From NCBI GenBank assembly GCA_944325905.1, contig CALVBY010000010.1, positions 1-33,605 on the forward strand: 33,605 nt of DNA, given 5' to 3'. Below the pieces are notes generated by a model that had not been told where the DNA came from, ran no database searches, and saw only the letters and a program-made list of their open reading frames with translations. Shown piece by piece: positions 23,911 through 32,477 of the stretch. Both the position numbers and the translations under genes were made by a program. This DNA is from Candidatus Gastranaerophilales bacterium. Its GTDB lineage: Bacteria; Cyanobacteriota; Vampirovibrionia; Gastranaerophilales; Gastranaerophilaceae. Position 1 is the stretch's first letter; every line of letters starts with the position of its first letter.

Positions 23911-25017
23911 TTAATAATCACCTAAAGCCAACTTTGAAACACCTTTTTCGATTGTTATAGCATCTTCTTGAGTTTTGTTATATCTAGGTGAACTATAAAT
24001 CTCCAAAATTCTATTTGCGAGCTCGTCATCCGTTATAAAAAATTCACCCTTTGTCATCATCCAAGGTTGAATAACTGCAAGCGTACCTGTGCTTATGGCA
24101 GCATCAACACCATGCAATTCACCGTCAACAAATATTACTTTCTTAATACCCCAATCCTTTTCATTGTCTTTTTGTACAAATATCTCCTCGGCATCATTTG
24201 GATTTCCGTCAACATCATAAAACCTCAACGAATAATCTCCATGAGAGCCCTGTACTCTTTCAGACCAATCATCCAATCTTTTTACATTTTCCAAGCCTGA
24301 ATAAATAACATCGAGCGTTCTTCCATCTTGTCCTGCAGGAATTTTAAAATTACCAACAACATTTCTCAAAAAGTTTTGCAATTGCTCATCACTAACAGCA
24401 ATAAGTTGGCCTTTATTACCCGCGATTAAAAGATTTAAGTTTGCGGTTCGTTTATTTTTGATGTTACTTTGGTTTGTCGGTTGAGCTACAACTGCTTCAA
24501 CAAAACCTACAACATTAGAATCCAAAAAACTAAATCTTGTTTTTTTGCCGTCAAGTTCAGTCTCTGCAACAACTTCAGTAAATCTTAAAGGGCCTTCTTT
24601 AACCCCATTTGAAGAATATAAATAAGCTACTCGATCAATTAAATCTTTTGCCTCAAAAGTATAATCTCCCACCTTCAACAATATCTGGTCATAACTATCT
24701 GTACCACCCTTTGTATTCAATGCCATTACTGTAACATTAGAACCATTTTGAGTTTTGAAAGCATTACCATAGAGTGCAACTCTGCCCGTGCTTTGCGGTG
24801 CTTCTGCAAGTTCAATTCTATTGGCACCATTTTCCTCTCGCATAATATCAGCGGCTTTTGTAGTATTTAAAGGACTCATTGCGATTAATACTGCCAACGG
24901 AACCGCCTTCATAGGACTTGAAACATTATGGTTTTTTCCGGCTTTGCCAGAGCGCTTTCCAAAACTTATGTTTGAATAACCCTTATTCGTAACACTTGAT
25001 AATGCTTGTATTGCCAT
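23911..25017 (-). CDS. uncharacterised, probably exported protein with ISFG motif
   Basis: This 368-aa protein has no recognised family. Residues 1-35 are basic and polar and contain YSNISFGKRSGK. Residues 36-56 (KAVPLAVLIAMSPLNTTKA) form a short hydrophobic stretch ending in a possible signal-peptidase site TKA/AD. The rest is beta-rich with polar loops (for example YDVDGNPNDAEEIFV), consistent with an extracytoplasmic domain. AGGAG 5 nt before the first ATG supports the long N-terminus; Met36 has no Shine-Dalgarno. It has its own promoter and terminator, so it is monocistronic. Confidence 0.7.
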   Translation of the reverse strand: MAIQALSSVTNKGYSNISFGKRSGKAGKNHNVSSPMKAVPLAVLIAMSPLNTTKAADIMREENGANRIELAEAPQSTGRVALYGNAFKTQNGSNVTVMALNTKGGTDSYDQILLKVGDYTFEAKDLIDRVAYLYSSNGVKEGPLRFTEVVAETELDGKKTRFSFLDSNVVGFVEAVVAQPTNQSNIKNKRTANLNLLIAGNKGQLIAVSDEQLQNFLRNVVGNFKIPAGQDGRTLDVIYSGLENVKRLDDWSERVQGSHGDYSLRFYDVDGNPNDAEEIFVQKDNEKDWGIKKVIFVDGELHGVDAAISTGTLAVIQPWMMTKGEFFITDDELANRILEIYSSPRYNKTQEDAITIEKGVSKLALGDY

Positions 25018-25117
25018 ATCAACTCCTGTTTTTAGTAACTACTTACATAAAGAGCCTAAAAACGTTTTTTGCTACCACTATTATTTAATTTTCTTAATTC
25101 ACTAACCTTATGACGCC

Positions 25118-25146
25118 ATTATAACAGTATTTTTCAGGTTTGTAAA
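25118..25146 (-). promoter_or_regulatory. promoter of the 368-aa gene
   Basis: On the minus strand, TTTACA (25146-25141), a 17-bp spacer and TATAAT (25123-25118), with TG one base upstream of the -10 (extended -10). The leader is about 94 nt. Confidence 0.75.
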
Positions 25147-25200
25147 GAGTTCTCAATATTTTTAATATATCTTAATAGATATCCTCTACTTTATTTATAC

Positions 25201-25229
25201 TTGTAATCAGGAAATGTTTGTAATACACT
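25201..25229 (+). promoter_or_regulatory. probable fba promoter
   Basis: TTGTAA (25201-25206), a 17-bp spacer and TACACT (25224-25229), about 40 bp before the aldolase ATG. Confidence 0.5.
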
Positions 25230-25268
25230 TGATGTGTGTAAATTTTTACAGAAAGAAGGAGAACTCAA

Positions 25269-26228
25269 ATGAGTGAAAGAAAATTAGTTGGAACAGGCGA
25301 AATGTTCAAAAAAGCATTGGCTGGCGGCTACGCTATCGGTGCTTACAACGTTAACAACATGGAAATTCTTCAAGGTATTGCAGAAGCTGCAGAAGAAACT
25401 CAATCACCTATCATTTTACAAGTTTCTGCAGGTGCAAGAAAATATGCTAACCAAACATACTTATTAAAACTTGTTGAAGCTGCTTTGGCTACAACAACAG
25501 TTCCTATTGCTTTGCACTTAGATCACGGTGCTGATTTCGAAATTTGTAAAGCTTGTATCGATGGTGGTTTTTCATCTGTTATGATCGACGGATCAAGATT
25601 CCCATTAGAAGAAAATATCAAATTAACAAAACAAGTTGTTGATTACGCTCATCCACGCGGAGTTTCAGTTGAAGCTGAATTGGGTAAACTTGCAGGTGTT
25701 GAAGATGATGTTAAAGTTCATGCAAAAGATTCAACTTATACAGATCCTGAAGAAGCTGCAAGATTTGTTAAGGAAACAGGTTGTGATTCTTTAGCTGTTG
25801 CTATTGGTACTTCACACGGTGCTTACAAATTCAAAGGCGAAGCTAAACTTGACTTTGAAAGATTAGCTGCAATTAAAAAAGCAGTTAACGAAGCTGTAGG
25901 TTATGACTACCCGCTAGTTCTTCACGGTTCTTCATCAGTTCCTAAAGAATTTGTTGAAAAATGCAACAAATTCGGTGGCAATTTGCCTGATGCACAAGGT
26001 GTTCCTGAAGATATGTTAGCTTATGCTTCTAAACACGGTGTTGCAAAGATTAATATTGATACAGATTTAAGACTTGCAATGACATCAACTATCAGAGAAT
26101 TCTTCATTGAACATCCTGAAAAATTCGACCCACGTGAATACATGGGACCAGGTAGAACAGCTGTTAAAGAAATGGTTATGCACAAAATGCGTGACGTTCT
26201 AGGTACAGCAGGTCATGCTAAAGACTAA
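25269..26228 (+). CDS. fba: class II fructose-bisphosphate aldolase
   Basis: This zinc-dependent aldolase splits fructose 1,6-bisphosphate into glyceraldehyde 3-phosphate and dihydroxyacetone phosphate in glycolysis and the reverse in gluconeogenesis. Marks are AIGAYNVNN near the N-terminus, ALHLDHG (catalytic Asp85, zinc-binding His86), AVAIGTSHGAYK, VLHGSSS and INIDTDLR. The 319 aa fit the family. AAGGAG lies 7 nt before the ATG. It has its own promoter and terminator. Codons look more uniform than in the neighbours, as expected for a strongly expressed gene. A tagatose-bisphosphate aldolase is a less likely alternative. Confidence 0.96.
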   Translation: MSERKLVGTGEMFKKALAGGYAIGAYNVNNMEILQGIAEAAEETQSPIILQVSAGARKYANQTYLLKLVEAALATTTVPIALHLDHGADFEICKACIDGGFSSVMIDGSRFPLEENIKLTKQVVDYAHPRGVSVEAELGKLAGVEDDVKVHAKDSTYTDPEEAARFVKETGCDSLAVAIGTSHGAYKFKGEAKLDFERLAAIKKAVNEAVGYDYPLVLHGSSSVPKEFVEKCNKFGGNLPDAQGVPEDMLAYASKHGVAKINIDTDLRLAMTSTIREFFIEHPEKFDPREYMGPGRTAVKEMVMHKMRDVLGTAGHAKD

Positions 26229-26254
26229 TTTTTATTAGATTCATACAAACAAAA

Positions 26255-26280
26255 GGCCGTCTTTATTAAGACGGTCTTTT
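26255..26280 (+). terminator. fba terminator
   Basis: GGCCGTCTT-TATT-AAGACGGTC (9 bp with one G:U) followed by TTTTATTAT. Confidence 0.9.
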
Positions 26281-26301
26281 ATTATATATAAGGCAATCAC
26301 A

Positions 26302-27864
26302 CTATGCTTGAGCTGTTTTGTATTCTTGGATTTCCTTTTTGGCTTTCAAACGTATTTCACGAATAGCTTGTTTTGTTTCTTGTCTTATTGCTTTGATATC
26401 TTGTCTATATTGATTTTTTTGTTCACGAAATTCAGCATTGATTGCTTTACGTTCCTCTTTTTTGGCAGCTCTTATAACCTTTTGTTCTGCCCGTTTTGCA
26501 TCTTTAATCGCTTTTTGTTCTGCCCATTCTGCTTTTCTTGCTTCTTGTCTTGCTTGGTATTCAGCCAATTTTTCTTCTCTTAGCTTTGCGCGTTCAGCTT
26601 TCTTTTCAGCCCTTTCTGCGTCTTTAAGAGCTTTCTGCTCAGCAGCCTTTGCTTTTTCAGCTTCTTGTCTAACTTGGAAATCAGCAAGTCTTTCTGCTCT
26701 AGCTTCTGCACGCTCAGACTTTCTAATATCCCTTATTTGAGCACGTAAATCTTTATTTTCTTCTTTATTTGCACGAATTTGTTCTTTGAGGGATGCTACC
26801 GTTGGCACTTCAACGATATCAGGTTCAACTTTTTCTGCCTTGTCATCTGCTGATGCCTCAGGTTTAGTATCCTCTAATTTTTCATCCTCAACGGGTTTTT
26901 CCTCCGGTGCAACTTTATCAGGTTCTGTTTCTGATACTGGTTTATCTGATTCCTCATCAGCCTCACCAACTTCAGCATCTGATTCAGTTGTATCCGGTAC
27001 TACTGCAGGATCTGCATCTTCCGGTTTTACGTCCTCATTTTGAGGAGCTTCATCTTCAACTTCCCCAGGAGTAACAGGCGGAACAACCACTTGCGGATCA
27101 TCTACAGTCTCATCAGGACGGACATCATCGTCTGTTGTTTTTGCTTCGGGAACTTCTGGTTTTAAGCCTGAAGCACTAACAATATCGTCTAATTTTTCAT
27201 CAACATTTGACTTACCATCAACAAATTCTTCAACTTTTTTGTCTTTTTTACCACCAAATAATGCTATGCCTCCGCCAACTACAAAAGAAGCAATGCCTGC
27301 AGCGATAGCATATTTACCCTTTGCACCTTTAAAAACCTTAGAGAACTTGCTTCCATTAGAAGCTATTTTAGAAGCTGCGATTTCATCAGCTTTTACAACG
27401 CCTGATATTTCTCCTTTATGAGCCGCAAGCTTTTTAAAACGATTGAGTTTTGACTTTTCATAAGCCAACTCTTTTTCTAACTCAATCAACCTTGCTTCAT
27501 TTTTATATGCCTTTATTTTTTCTTCAGCAATTCTATCCGCTTTGACAACACCAGACAATTGACCTTTATTTAATTTAAGACGTTCCCTAATTTCAGCTTT
27601 TCTGGCATCATTAATTTCTTTTTGAGATAATGCTTCTTCCCAAAATCGAACATAATCACGCTTTTCAGCACCTAAAGCCTTGCCGTATTCACGACCAAAA
27701 TTTTTATTAGCTCTTTTGGTTTCATCATATTGCAAACCTACAGAATATCTGCCAAATTGTTCCCCTAATTTTTCACCATTTAATCCGAGTCTTGACGCAT
27801 TTGCTTTTAAATACTTCTCATAAACTGCAAATTTTGCATCAAAACTAATGCCATCTGTCCCCAT
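26302..27864 (-). CDS. uncharacterised membrane-anchored protein with long charged helical tail
   Basis: This 520-aa protein has four parts. Part 1 is a basic helical region (1-180) with GISFD near the start and a repeated motif SGVVKADRIAEEKI / SGVVKADEIAASKI. Part 2 is one transmembrane helix (about 185-205, YAIAAGIASFVVGGGIALFG). Part 3 is an acidic, proline-rich linker of about 150 residues. Part 4 is an Ala/Glu/Lys/Arg tail with two 40-residue repeats, probably a single alpha-helix or coiled coil. No family is recognised. The start is the ATG with GGAGG 5 nt upstream; the in-frame TTG at 27876 is part of the ribosome-binding region. It is convergent with fba. Confidence 0.7.
   Translation of the reverse strand: MGTDGISFDAKFAVYEKYLKANASRLGLNGEKLGEQFGRYSVGLQYDETKRANKNFGREYGKALGAEKRDYVRFWEEALSQKEINDARKAEIRERLKLNKGQLSGVVKADRIAEEKIKAYKNEARLIELEKELAYEKSKLNRFKKLAAHKGEISGVVKADEIAASKIASNGSKFSKVFKGAKGKYAIAAGIASFVVGGGIALFGGKKDKKVEEFVDGKSNVDEKLDDIVSASGLKPEVPEAKTTDDDVRPDETVDDPQVVVPPVTPGEVEDEAPQNEDVKPEDADPAVVPDTTESDAEVGEADEESDKPVSETEPDKVAPEEKPVEDEKLEDTKPEASADDKAEKVEPDIVEVPTVASLKEQIRANKEENKDLRAQIRDIRKSERAEARAERLADFQVRQEAEKAKAAEQKALKDAERAEKKAERAKLREEKLAEYQARQEARKAEWAEQKAIKDAKRAEQKVIRAAKKEERKAINAEFREQKNQYRQDIKAIRQETKQAIREIRLKAKKEIQEYKTAQA
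26479..26715 (-). repeat. two 40-residue tandem repeats in the charged tail
   Basis: Residues 384-422 and 424-462 align without gaps, from ERAEARAERLADFQ against ERAKLREEKLAEYQ through AEQKALKDAERAEKK against AEQKAIKDAKRAEQK. The DNA copies are diverged, so the duplication is not recent. Confidence 0.75.
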
Positions 27865-27922
27865 AATGTCCTCCAATTTTTATAAATATCCCCTATGTAT
27901 TAATTAAAAAAAATTTAATCAA

Positions 27923-27950
27923 ATTATTGCCTAATGAATCAAAATGTCAA
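27923..27950 (-). promoter_or_regulatory. possible promoter of the 520-aa gene
   Basis: On the minus strand, TTGACA (27950-27945), a 16-bp spacer and AATAAT (27928-27923). The region is very AT-rich, so other placements are possible. Confidence 0.4.
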
Positions 27951-28036
27951 AAAAATAAAAAATAAAAAATCATATAAAAGTACAATTACAAAGAATATTA
28001 GAGATATTTACAATTATTAACATTGCAATAACCACA

Positions 28037-28068
28037 TAAAAAAGTGGACGGAACAAACCCATCCACTT
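28037..28068 (-). terminator. ftsZ terminator
   Basis: On the minus strand, AAGTGGATGG pairs with CCGTCCACTT (10 bp with a T:G pair) around GTTTGTT, followed by TTTTATG. Confidence 0.85.
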
Positions 28069-28100
28069 ACTTTTTCATACTTCAGTATATTTTTAAATCA

Positions 28101-29258
28101 TCACTTCTTTAAGAAATCCGGAATTTCTATATTAGTAAAACTTGGTGAAACTTCCGGTATTGAAGTTCTTCTCGGTTGATTAAATGAAGCCGGACTTGCA
28201 AAGAAATCAGCTGCATTTAATTGTTTTTGTTCTGCCTTATTGTCAACTGATTGATTTTTCAATTCAAAACCAGTTGCAATAACAGTAACTTGGATTTCAC
28301 CTTGAATATTTTCATTAACAGCAGTACCAATAATAACTGTTGCATCATCAAGAACAGCATCGTGAATTATGTTTGCTGCGTCTGTAATTTCATGAAGTGT
28401 CATATCAGGGCCACCAGTGATATTAACAATTACACCTGAAGCACCATTGATTGAAGTTTCAAGCAATTGAGAATTGATAGCGATTTCAGCAGCTTTGATA
28501 GCTCTGCCTTCACCTTGACCGCGACCAATACCCATAAGAGCTGAACCTGATGCTTGCATAACATTTTTAACATCAGCAAAGTCAACGTTGATAAGGCCAG
28601 GTACTGTGATGATATCAGAAATACCCTGAACACCTCTTAAAAGAACCTCATCAACAATAATGAAGGACTCTGTTAATGAAACTTGTCTGTCTACCACTTG
28701 CAACAATTTATCATTAGGTATTACAATAACAGCATCAACAGCTTCTCTAAGTTTTTCCAAACCTTGAACTGCTTGGTTTTGTCTTTTCTTACCTTCCCAA
28801 GAGAAAGGTTTTGTAACAACAGCAATTGTCAAAATACCTAATTCCTTAGCAATTTTTGCAACAACAGGAGCAGCACCGGTACCTGTTCCACCACCCATAC
28901 CAGCAGTAATGAACACCATATCAGCACCTTCCAAAGCATTTGTTATTTCTTGTTGTGCTTCTTCTGCGGCCTTTTCTCCAATTGAAGGGTCGCCACCGGC
29001 ACCTAAACCATTTGTTGAAGCTGCACCCAATTGAATTTTATTTTTAGTTTGGCCATATTCCAAAACTTGTAAATCTGTATTCATCAACCAGAACTCAACA
29101 CCTGACAATCCGGCTTTTATCATTCGGTTAACTGCGTTTCCGCCGCCACCGCCTACGCCAACTACCTTAATATTTGTCGGGTTGATTGGAGACCTATTAA
29201 TTGGAGTGCTGGTTGTTTCATCTTTTCTTGCAAAGATATCTGATACGAAATTTTCCAC
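28101..29258 (-). CDS. ftsZ: cell division protein FtsZ
   Basis: FtsZ is the tubulin-like GTPase that forms the division ring at mid-cell. It shows [15 protein letters not shown] near the N-terminus and the tubulin signature [21 protein letters not shown]-like and FADVKNVM (T7 synergy region) segments are present. A variable linker leads to the C-terminal peptide IEIPDFLKK, which binds partners such as SepF. The 385 aa are normal. The start is GTG with GAGG 8 nt upstream. A -35/-10 pair (TTGTAC, 17 bp, TAGTAT) lies about 90 bp upstream. sepF and ylmE are close by on the same strand. Confidence 0.98.
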   Translation of the reverse strand: MENFVSDIFARKDETTSTPINRSPINPTNIKVVGVGGGGGNAVNRMIKAGLSGVEFWLMNTDLQVLEYGQTKNKIQLGAASTNGLGAGGDPSIGEKAAEEAQQEITNALEGADMVFITAGMGGGTGTGAAPVVAKIAKELGILTIAVVTKPFSWEGKKRQNQAVQGLEKLREAVDAVIVIPNDKLLQVVDRQVSLTESFIIVDEVLLRGVQGISDIITVPGLINVDFADVKNVMQASGSALMGIGRGQGEGRAIKAAEIAINSQLLETSINGASGVIVNITGGPDMTLHEITDAANIIHDAVLDDATVIIGTAVNENIQGEIQVTVIATGFELKNQSVDNKAEQKQLNAADFFASPASFNQPRRTSIPEVSPSFTNIEIPDFLKK

Positions 29259-29345
29259 TATTTTTACCTCTTATATATTGATTATTACTTATTTTTAAGC
29301 TTTTTACCCACATCGACTAAGCGGGTTCGACAATAATATAATAAC

Positions 29346-29374
29346 ATACTATTTTAAATAGAAAAAAAGTACAA
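29346..29374 (-). promoter_or_regulatory. ftsZ promoter
   Basis: On the minus strand, TTGTAC (29374-29369), a 17-bp spacer and TAGTAT (29351-29346). The roughly 80-nt leader includes a small hairpin (CCCGC/GTGGG). Confidence 0.6.
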
Positions 29375-29422
29375 TAATTTCCATGCCAATTATGAACAAA
29401 AATTAATATAATTTAAAAAATT

Positions 29423-30220
29423 CTATACAATTTGCGCTGGAGAAGTGCCCCAATGAAGTTTATTTCTCAAAATTGAATAAAACTCAACACCATCCAAAAG
29501 CGCCAAATAGGCAGGATATTCGGATTTTTTAATTTCAATTTCTTTGGCAAATTCATAAAATTCCTGACCATCGGTAGACACAACATAGTTTGTCAAGTCC
29601 TTATCTGAACAAATCGTAATAATTTCATTATCAGGAATTACAATAGGCCTTGCAGTCAAAGTGTGAGGGCAAATTGGAACTATTACAAATGCGTTTAACT
29701 TCGGAGAAATAACCGGTCCGCCCGCAGATAACCCGTAAGCAGTGGAACCCGTGGGAGTAGTAACTATGATCCCGTCAGCCAAGTAGTCACAAACCAATTT
29801 ACCATTTATTTTCAATGAAAATCTTGAAGTTCGGCCTGTTGTCGTACCCTTAACAACAAAGTCATTCAAAGCGATTTTATCACAGCTCTGGAGCATAATT
29901 CTTGTTTCAATACGATATTCACCTTTAAGAATTTTCTCAACTGAAACTTTAATATTTTCTTTTGAGGATTGAGACAAATACCCTAACCTTCCCAAATTTA
30001 TTCCAAAAATTGGAGTGGCTGTTTTTGCGTAAAATCTAGCAGCCTTAAGTATTGTACCGTCTCCACCGATTACGAAAACAAAATCATAGCCACTTTTTAA
30101 ATTATCAATATCAAAGCTATCGGCAAATATAGCATTATCTGCCAAAACTTTCTTTAACTCTAACATAACACTAACGGACGACTCTATTTTCTCGTTATAA
30201 GTAATCGCAAAACTCTTCAT
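29423..30220 (-). CDS. nadK: NAD kinase, possibly leaderless
   Basis: NadK phosphorylates NAD to NADP using ATP. It shows the catalytic FVIGGDGTILKAAR motif and NLGRLGYLSQ. A substrate region NDFVVKGTTTGR and the glycine-rich IIVTTPTGSTAYGLSAGGPVI also appear. The 265 aa are slightly short but complete. An extended -10 (TGATATAAG, TATAAG at 30232-30227) ends exactly 6 nt before the ATG, with TTGTAG 16 bp further up. The mRNA should therefore begin at the start codon, and there is no Shine-Dalgarno. It follows the sepF terminator, so it is a separate unit between sepF and ftsZ. Confidence 0.95.
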   Translation of the reverse strand: MKSFAITYNEKIESSVSVMLELKKVLADNAIFADSFDIDNLKSGYDFVFVIGGDGTILKAARFYAKTATPIFGINLGRLGYLSQSSKENIKVSVEKILKGEYRIETRIMLQSCDKIALNDFVVKGTTTGRTSRFSLKINGKLVCDYLADGIIVTTPTGSTAYGLSAGGPVISPKLNAFVIVPICPHTLTARPIVIPDNEIITICSDKDLTNYVVSTDGQEFYEFAKEIEIKKSEYPAYLALLDGVEFYSILRNKLHWGTSPAQIV

Positions 30221-30226
30221 AAAAAA

Positions 30227-30254
30227 CTTATATCACAAAATAATAATTCTACAA
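30227..30254 (-). promoter_or_regulatory. nadK promoter abutting the start codon
   Basis: On the minus strand, TTGTAG, a 16-bp spacer and TATAAG (30232-30227) with an upstream TG. Only six T bases separate the -10 from ATG. Confidence 0.6.
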
Positions 30255-30263
30255 CCTGAAAAT

Positions 30264-30284
30264 AAAAAGGGAACTTTCGTTCCC
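30264..30284 (-). terminator. sepF terminator
   Basis: On the minus strand, GGGAAC-GAAA-GTTCCC with a stable GAAA tetraloop is followed by TTTTTATTTT. Confidence 0.93.
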
Positions 30285-30332
30285 TATATACAACTATCTC
30301 TTCTCATACCCAATGAATCTATTGTTAATCTC

Positions 30333-30833
30333 CTATTGTAAAGGAGCTCTCCACAAAGAATCATTAAATTTATTTTGGTTTGCATTCAATTCAACAGACA
30401 AAGTTACATTACTTGGTGTGAATACAAATACCAAATCCCCAACTTTTTGAGGTTTACCGTTTAAAGCGTGAGCAGCACCACAAACAAAATCAATTGTACG
30501 TTGTGATTGTTCTTTATCCAAAAGGTGAAGATTTAAAACTATTGTTTTTCTATCTTTCAAATACTGAACAATGCTAGCTGCATCATCAAAAGAACGTGGC
30601 TCCATAACAATTACTTCATAACCTCTGAAGTTAGGATGATTAACTACCTTCAAATCACTTGTTTTATCAACACTTGGTTGGAATGAATACTTAGGATCTA
30701 TTGCCAAATTATCTTGAACTTCGTATTCATCACCCATTTCTTCTGCCATTTCATCAAAAATCGTTTCTCTAGGTTCAAAACCTTTTACCAAGAAATCTAC
30801 TACTGATTTAATTTTGTCTGTTACTACTGCCAC
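30333..30833 (-). CDS. sepF: cell division protein SepF
   Basis: SepF tethers FtsZ to the membrane and organises its filaments. The 166-aa protein has an N-terminal segment MAVVTDKIKSVVDFLVKGF that can form the membrane-binding amphipathic helix. An acidic linker follows. The conserved core starts at EVIVMEPRSFDDAASIVQYL and runs through KDRKTIVLNLHLLDKEQSQR, then IDFVCGAAHALNG and VFVFTPSNV. It lies directly downstream of ylmE (17 bp) in the order known from Gram-positives and Cyanobacteria, and ends in a strong terminator. SepF in a probable diderm supports a Cyanobacteria-related host. Confidence 0.95.
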   Translation of the reverse strand: MAVVTDKIKSVVDFLVKGFEPRETIFDEMAEEMGDEYEVQDNLAIDPKYSFQPSVDKTSDLKVVNHPNFRGYEVIVMEPRSFDDAASIVQYLKDRKTIVLNLHLLDKEQSQRTIDFVCGAAHALNGKPQKVGDLVFVFTPSNVTLSVELNANQNKFNDSLWRAPLQ

Positions 30834-30850
30834 CGTTATTCCTCCGTTTA

Positions 30851-31516
30851 TTATTTAAATAATTTTCTACCAATCCTTAGCATTGTCGAACCCACACGGG
30901 CTGCAATCTTATAATCTTGACTCATCCCCATAGAAATTTCCTTTAAATTGCAGTCAATTTTTTTTTGAAGATTATCTCTTATTTCAACAATTTCAGAAAA
31001 CAATCTTTCCAATTCCGGCTCATCCGCACCAAAAGGAGCCATATTCATAACCCCTGTAATTTCAAGATTATCAAGCTTTATTATTTCCGCAAAAACTTGT
31101 TCTACTTCAGCTTTTGAAAGTCCGAATTTTTGTTCTTCACCGGCATTATTAATTTGAATCAAAACCTTCTGTTTTTTGCCAATTTTTCCGGCTTCTTCAG
31201 AAATTTTTTCAGCAAGTTTGAATGAATCCACAGAGTGAATGTAATCAAAAATTTCCACAGCCTTTTTCGCTTTATTTGTTTGCAAATGCCCTATAAAGTG
31301 AAATTTAGAATTTTCTTTTATTTCCTGCGGCAAATTGTTAATCTTTTCTGATGCCTCAATTACTCTGGACTCAGCAAAATCCCTTAATCCTGCTTGATAA
31401 GCATCAACTATGGCATCTTGTCCGAAATACTTCGTAACTGCAATAATATTTGGTCTATAAGGTGCAATTTCTTCTTGTATTTGCAAAAGATTTCTCTTAA
31501 TTGTCTCTTGTGTCAT
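30851..31516 (-). CDS. ylmE: YggS/YlmE-family pyridoxal-phosphate homeostasis protein
   Basis: A PLP-binding protein of the YggS/PROSC family, which buffers vitamin B6 and affects amino-acid balance. The PLP lysine is in IIAVTKYF, and HFIGHLQTNKAKK, IHSVDS and EISMGMSQDYKIAARVGSTMLRIG are family motifs. About 221 aa is normal. I chose ATG at 31516, with AGGGG 5 nt upstream, over the in-frame GTG at 31522. A promoter (TTGTCC, 17 bp, TACAAT) lies about 50 bp upstream. sepF follows in the same operon, as in ylm clusters. Confidence 0.93.
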   Translation of the reverse strand: MTQETIKRNLLQIQEEIAPYRPNIIAVTKYFGQDAIVDAYQAGLRDFAESRVIEASEKINNLPQEIKENSKFHFIGHLQTNKAKKAVEIFDYIHSVDSFKLAEKISEEAGKIGKKQKVLIQINNAGEEQKFGLSKAEVEQVFAEIIKLDNLEITGVMNMAPFGADEPELERLFSEIVEIRDNLQKKIDCNLKEISMGMSQDYKIAARVGSTMLRIGRKLFK

Positions 31517-31558
31517 CCTCACCCCTACAAGAAATCCGCCCGTAAATCAGAGCATATC

Positions 31559-31663
31559 TTAATTGTACTCTAACCTTTTCAGGTGGACAACTATTTTATT
31601 TTTAGTCTTTTCACCTCCTTTTATTAACTCCCGAAACCATGATTTTGACATGTTTTCAGCCAT
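31559..31663 (-). CDS. possible 34-aa basic micro-protein
   Basis: A short frame encodes MAENMSKSWFRELIKGG, continuing with a lysine-rich C-terminus (ends KRLEYN). It has no strong Shine-Dalgarno (AAGAAAT lies upstream). Its 3' half overlaps the ylmE promoter. A possible promoter (TTGTAA...TATAAC) lies farther upstream. It could be a chance frame; only conservation would settle it. Confidence 0.25.
   Translation of the reverse strand: MAENMSKSWFRELIKGGEKTKNKIVVHLKRLEYN
31562..31590 (-). promoter_or_regulatory. ylmE-sepF promoter
   Basis: On the minus strand, TTGTCC (31590-31585), a 17-bp spacer containing ACCT-GAAA-AGGT, and TACAAT (31567-31562). The leader is about 40 nt. Confidence 0.6.
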
Positions 31664-31871
31664 AATTAATATTTCTTAATTTTTGGTTACATTTTGTAAT
31701 ACAACTATGTTTGGTTATAAAACCCATGCCATTTTGTTTACAATTCGTAAAAGTCTGGTAAAATTTGGTTTTCTTGTTATAAGAATAATCCTTTTTTGAA
31801 CAAAATTTATCCTACATTTATATGAGATTTGACATAAAAACTATTATCTGCCCCAATTTAAAACAATATTA

Positions 31872-32450
31872 AGTGCTGCGCGCACGGCGGCAACTTTTGG
31901 TGTCAAAAGTTGCACAAAAACCACCGCACGCTACGTTCACTAATAACTTGTACGCCTCAACATAGAGGCGTGTAAACTCGCTACATGTCATTCTGAACTT
32001 GTTTCAAAATCTTAGGCCCTATCGCTCAGACAATACACGCCTTTGAAATTTGTTTCGGCTACAGTTATTGTTCACTCCGCTATTGCGGAATTTTGTCAAA
32101 CCGCGCCGTTGTCCTTAGGCGCGAGCGAGCAGAGGCTGAAGGTCGGCGGAGAACTCCGCTGGCCAAAATGCCGTTTAATGCGAGTGAGTAAGAAAGCGCG
32201 GGGAACGATTGCAAATTTTACACCCCTTACCCTACCTTTCCCACAAGGGGAGATGAAATATGGTGGAAAATTTGCAACGGCACGTATGTGCGCCCTGAAA
32301 GGGCTTGGGCAATCCGTAGGATTGCAAGTTGGAAGCGTGTTTTTCTTTTTCGGTTCACTTTTTCTTTTTGCAGCGCAACAAAAAGAAAAAGTGAACAAAA
32401 GATATAACCGTAGTGGTTTTGTTAAAATATCCTGTCCTGCCTCAGACAGA
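31872..32450. repeat. GC-richer composite intergenic repeat region
   Basis: It contains many palindromes: GCAACTTTTG-gtgt-CAAAAGTTGC (31890-31913), ACGCCTC/GAGGCGT (31952-31971), TCCGC/GCGGA (around 32077-32092), GCGGAG/CTCCGC (around 32145-32160) and an 18-bp arm pair at 32353-32396. The segment GTCATTCTGAACTTGTTTCA resembles dispersed intergenic repeats seen in other gut bacterial genomes. No transposase is present. Confidence 0.55.
32353..32396. repeat. 18-bp perfect inverted repeat
   Basis: GTTCACTTTTTCTTTTTG (32353-32370) and CAAAAAGAAAAAGTGAAC (32379-32396) are exact inverses around an 8-nt loop CAGCGCAA. It may be the end of the repeat element or a transcription stop; the stem is AT-rich. 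Confidence 0.85.
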
Positions 32451-32477
32451 TAATAGTTTTTATGTAAAGTAGCTTTG

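Noticed and set aside
25222-25240. TACAC/GTGTA inverted repeat in the fba promoter as an operator
   Set aside because: The arms are only five bases in AT-rich DNA and overlap the predicted -10; this is too weak to call.
26308-27421. Several long frames antisense to the 520-aa gene
   Set aside because: They are shadows of a repetitive Glu/Lys/Ala-coding sequence, where stops are rare on the other strand.
32043-32453. Plus-strand frame of 136 codons in the GC-richer patch, with a 100-codon frame opposite
   Set aside because: It has no ribosome site, biased cysteine/proline composition, and crosses palindromes; the repeat region explains it.
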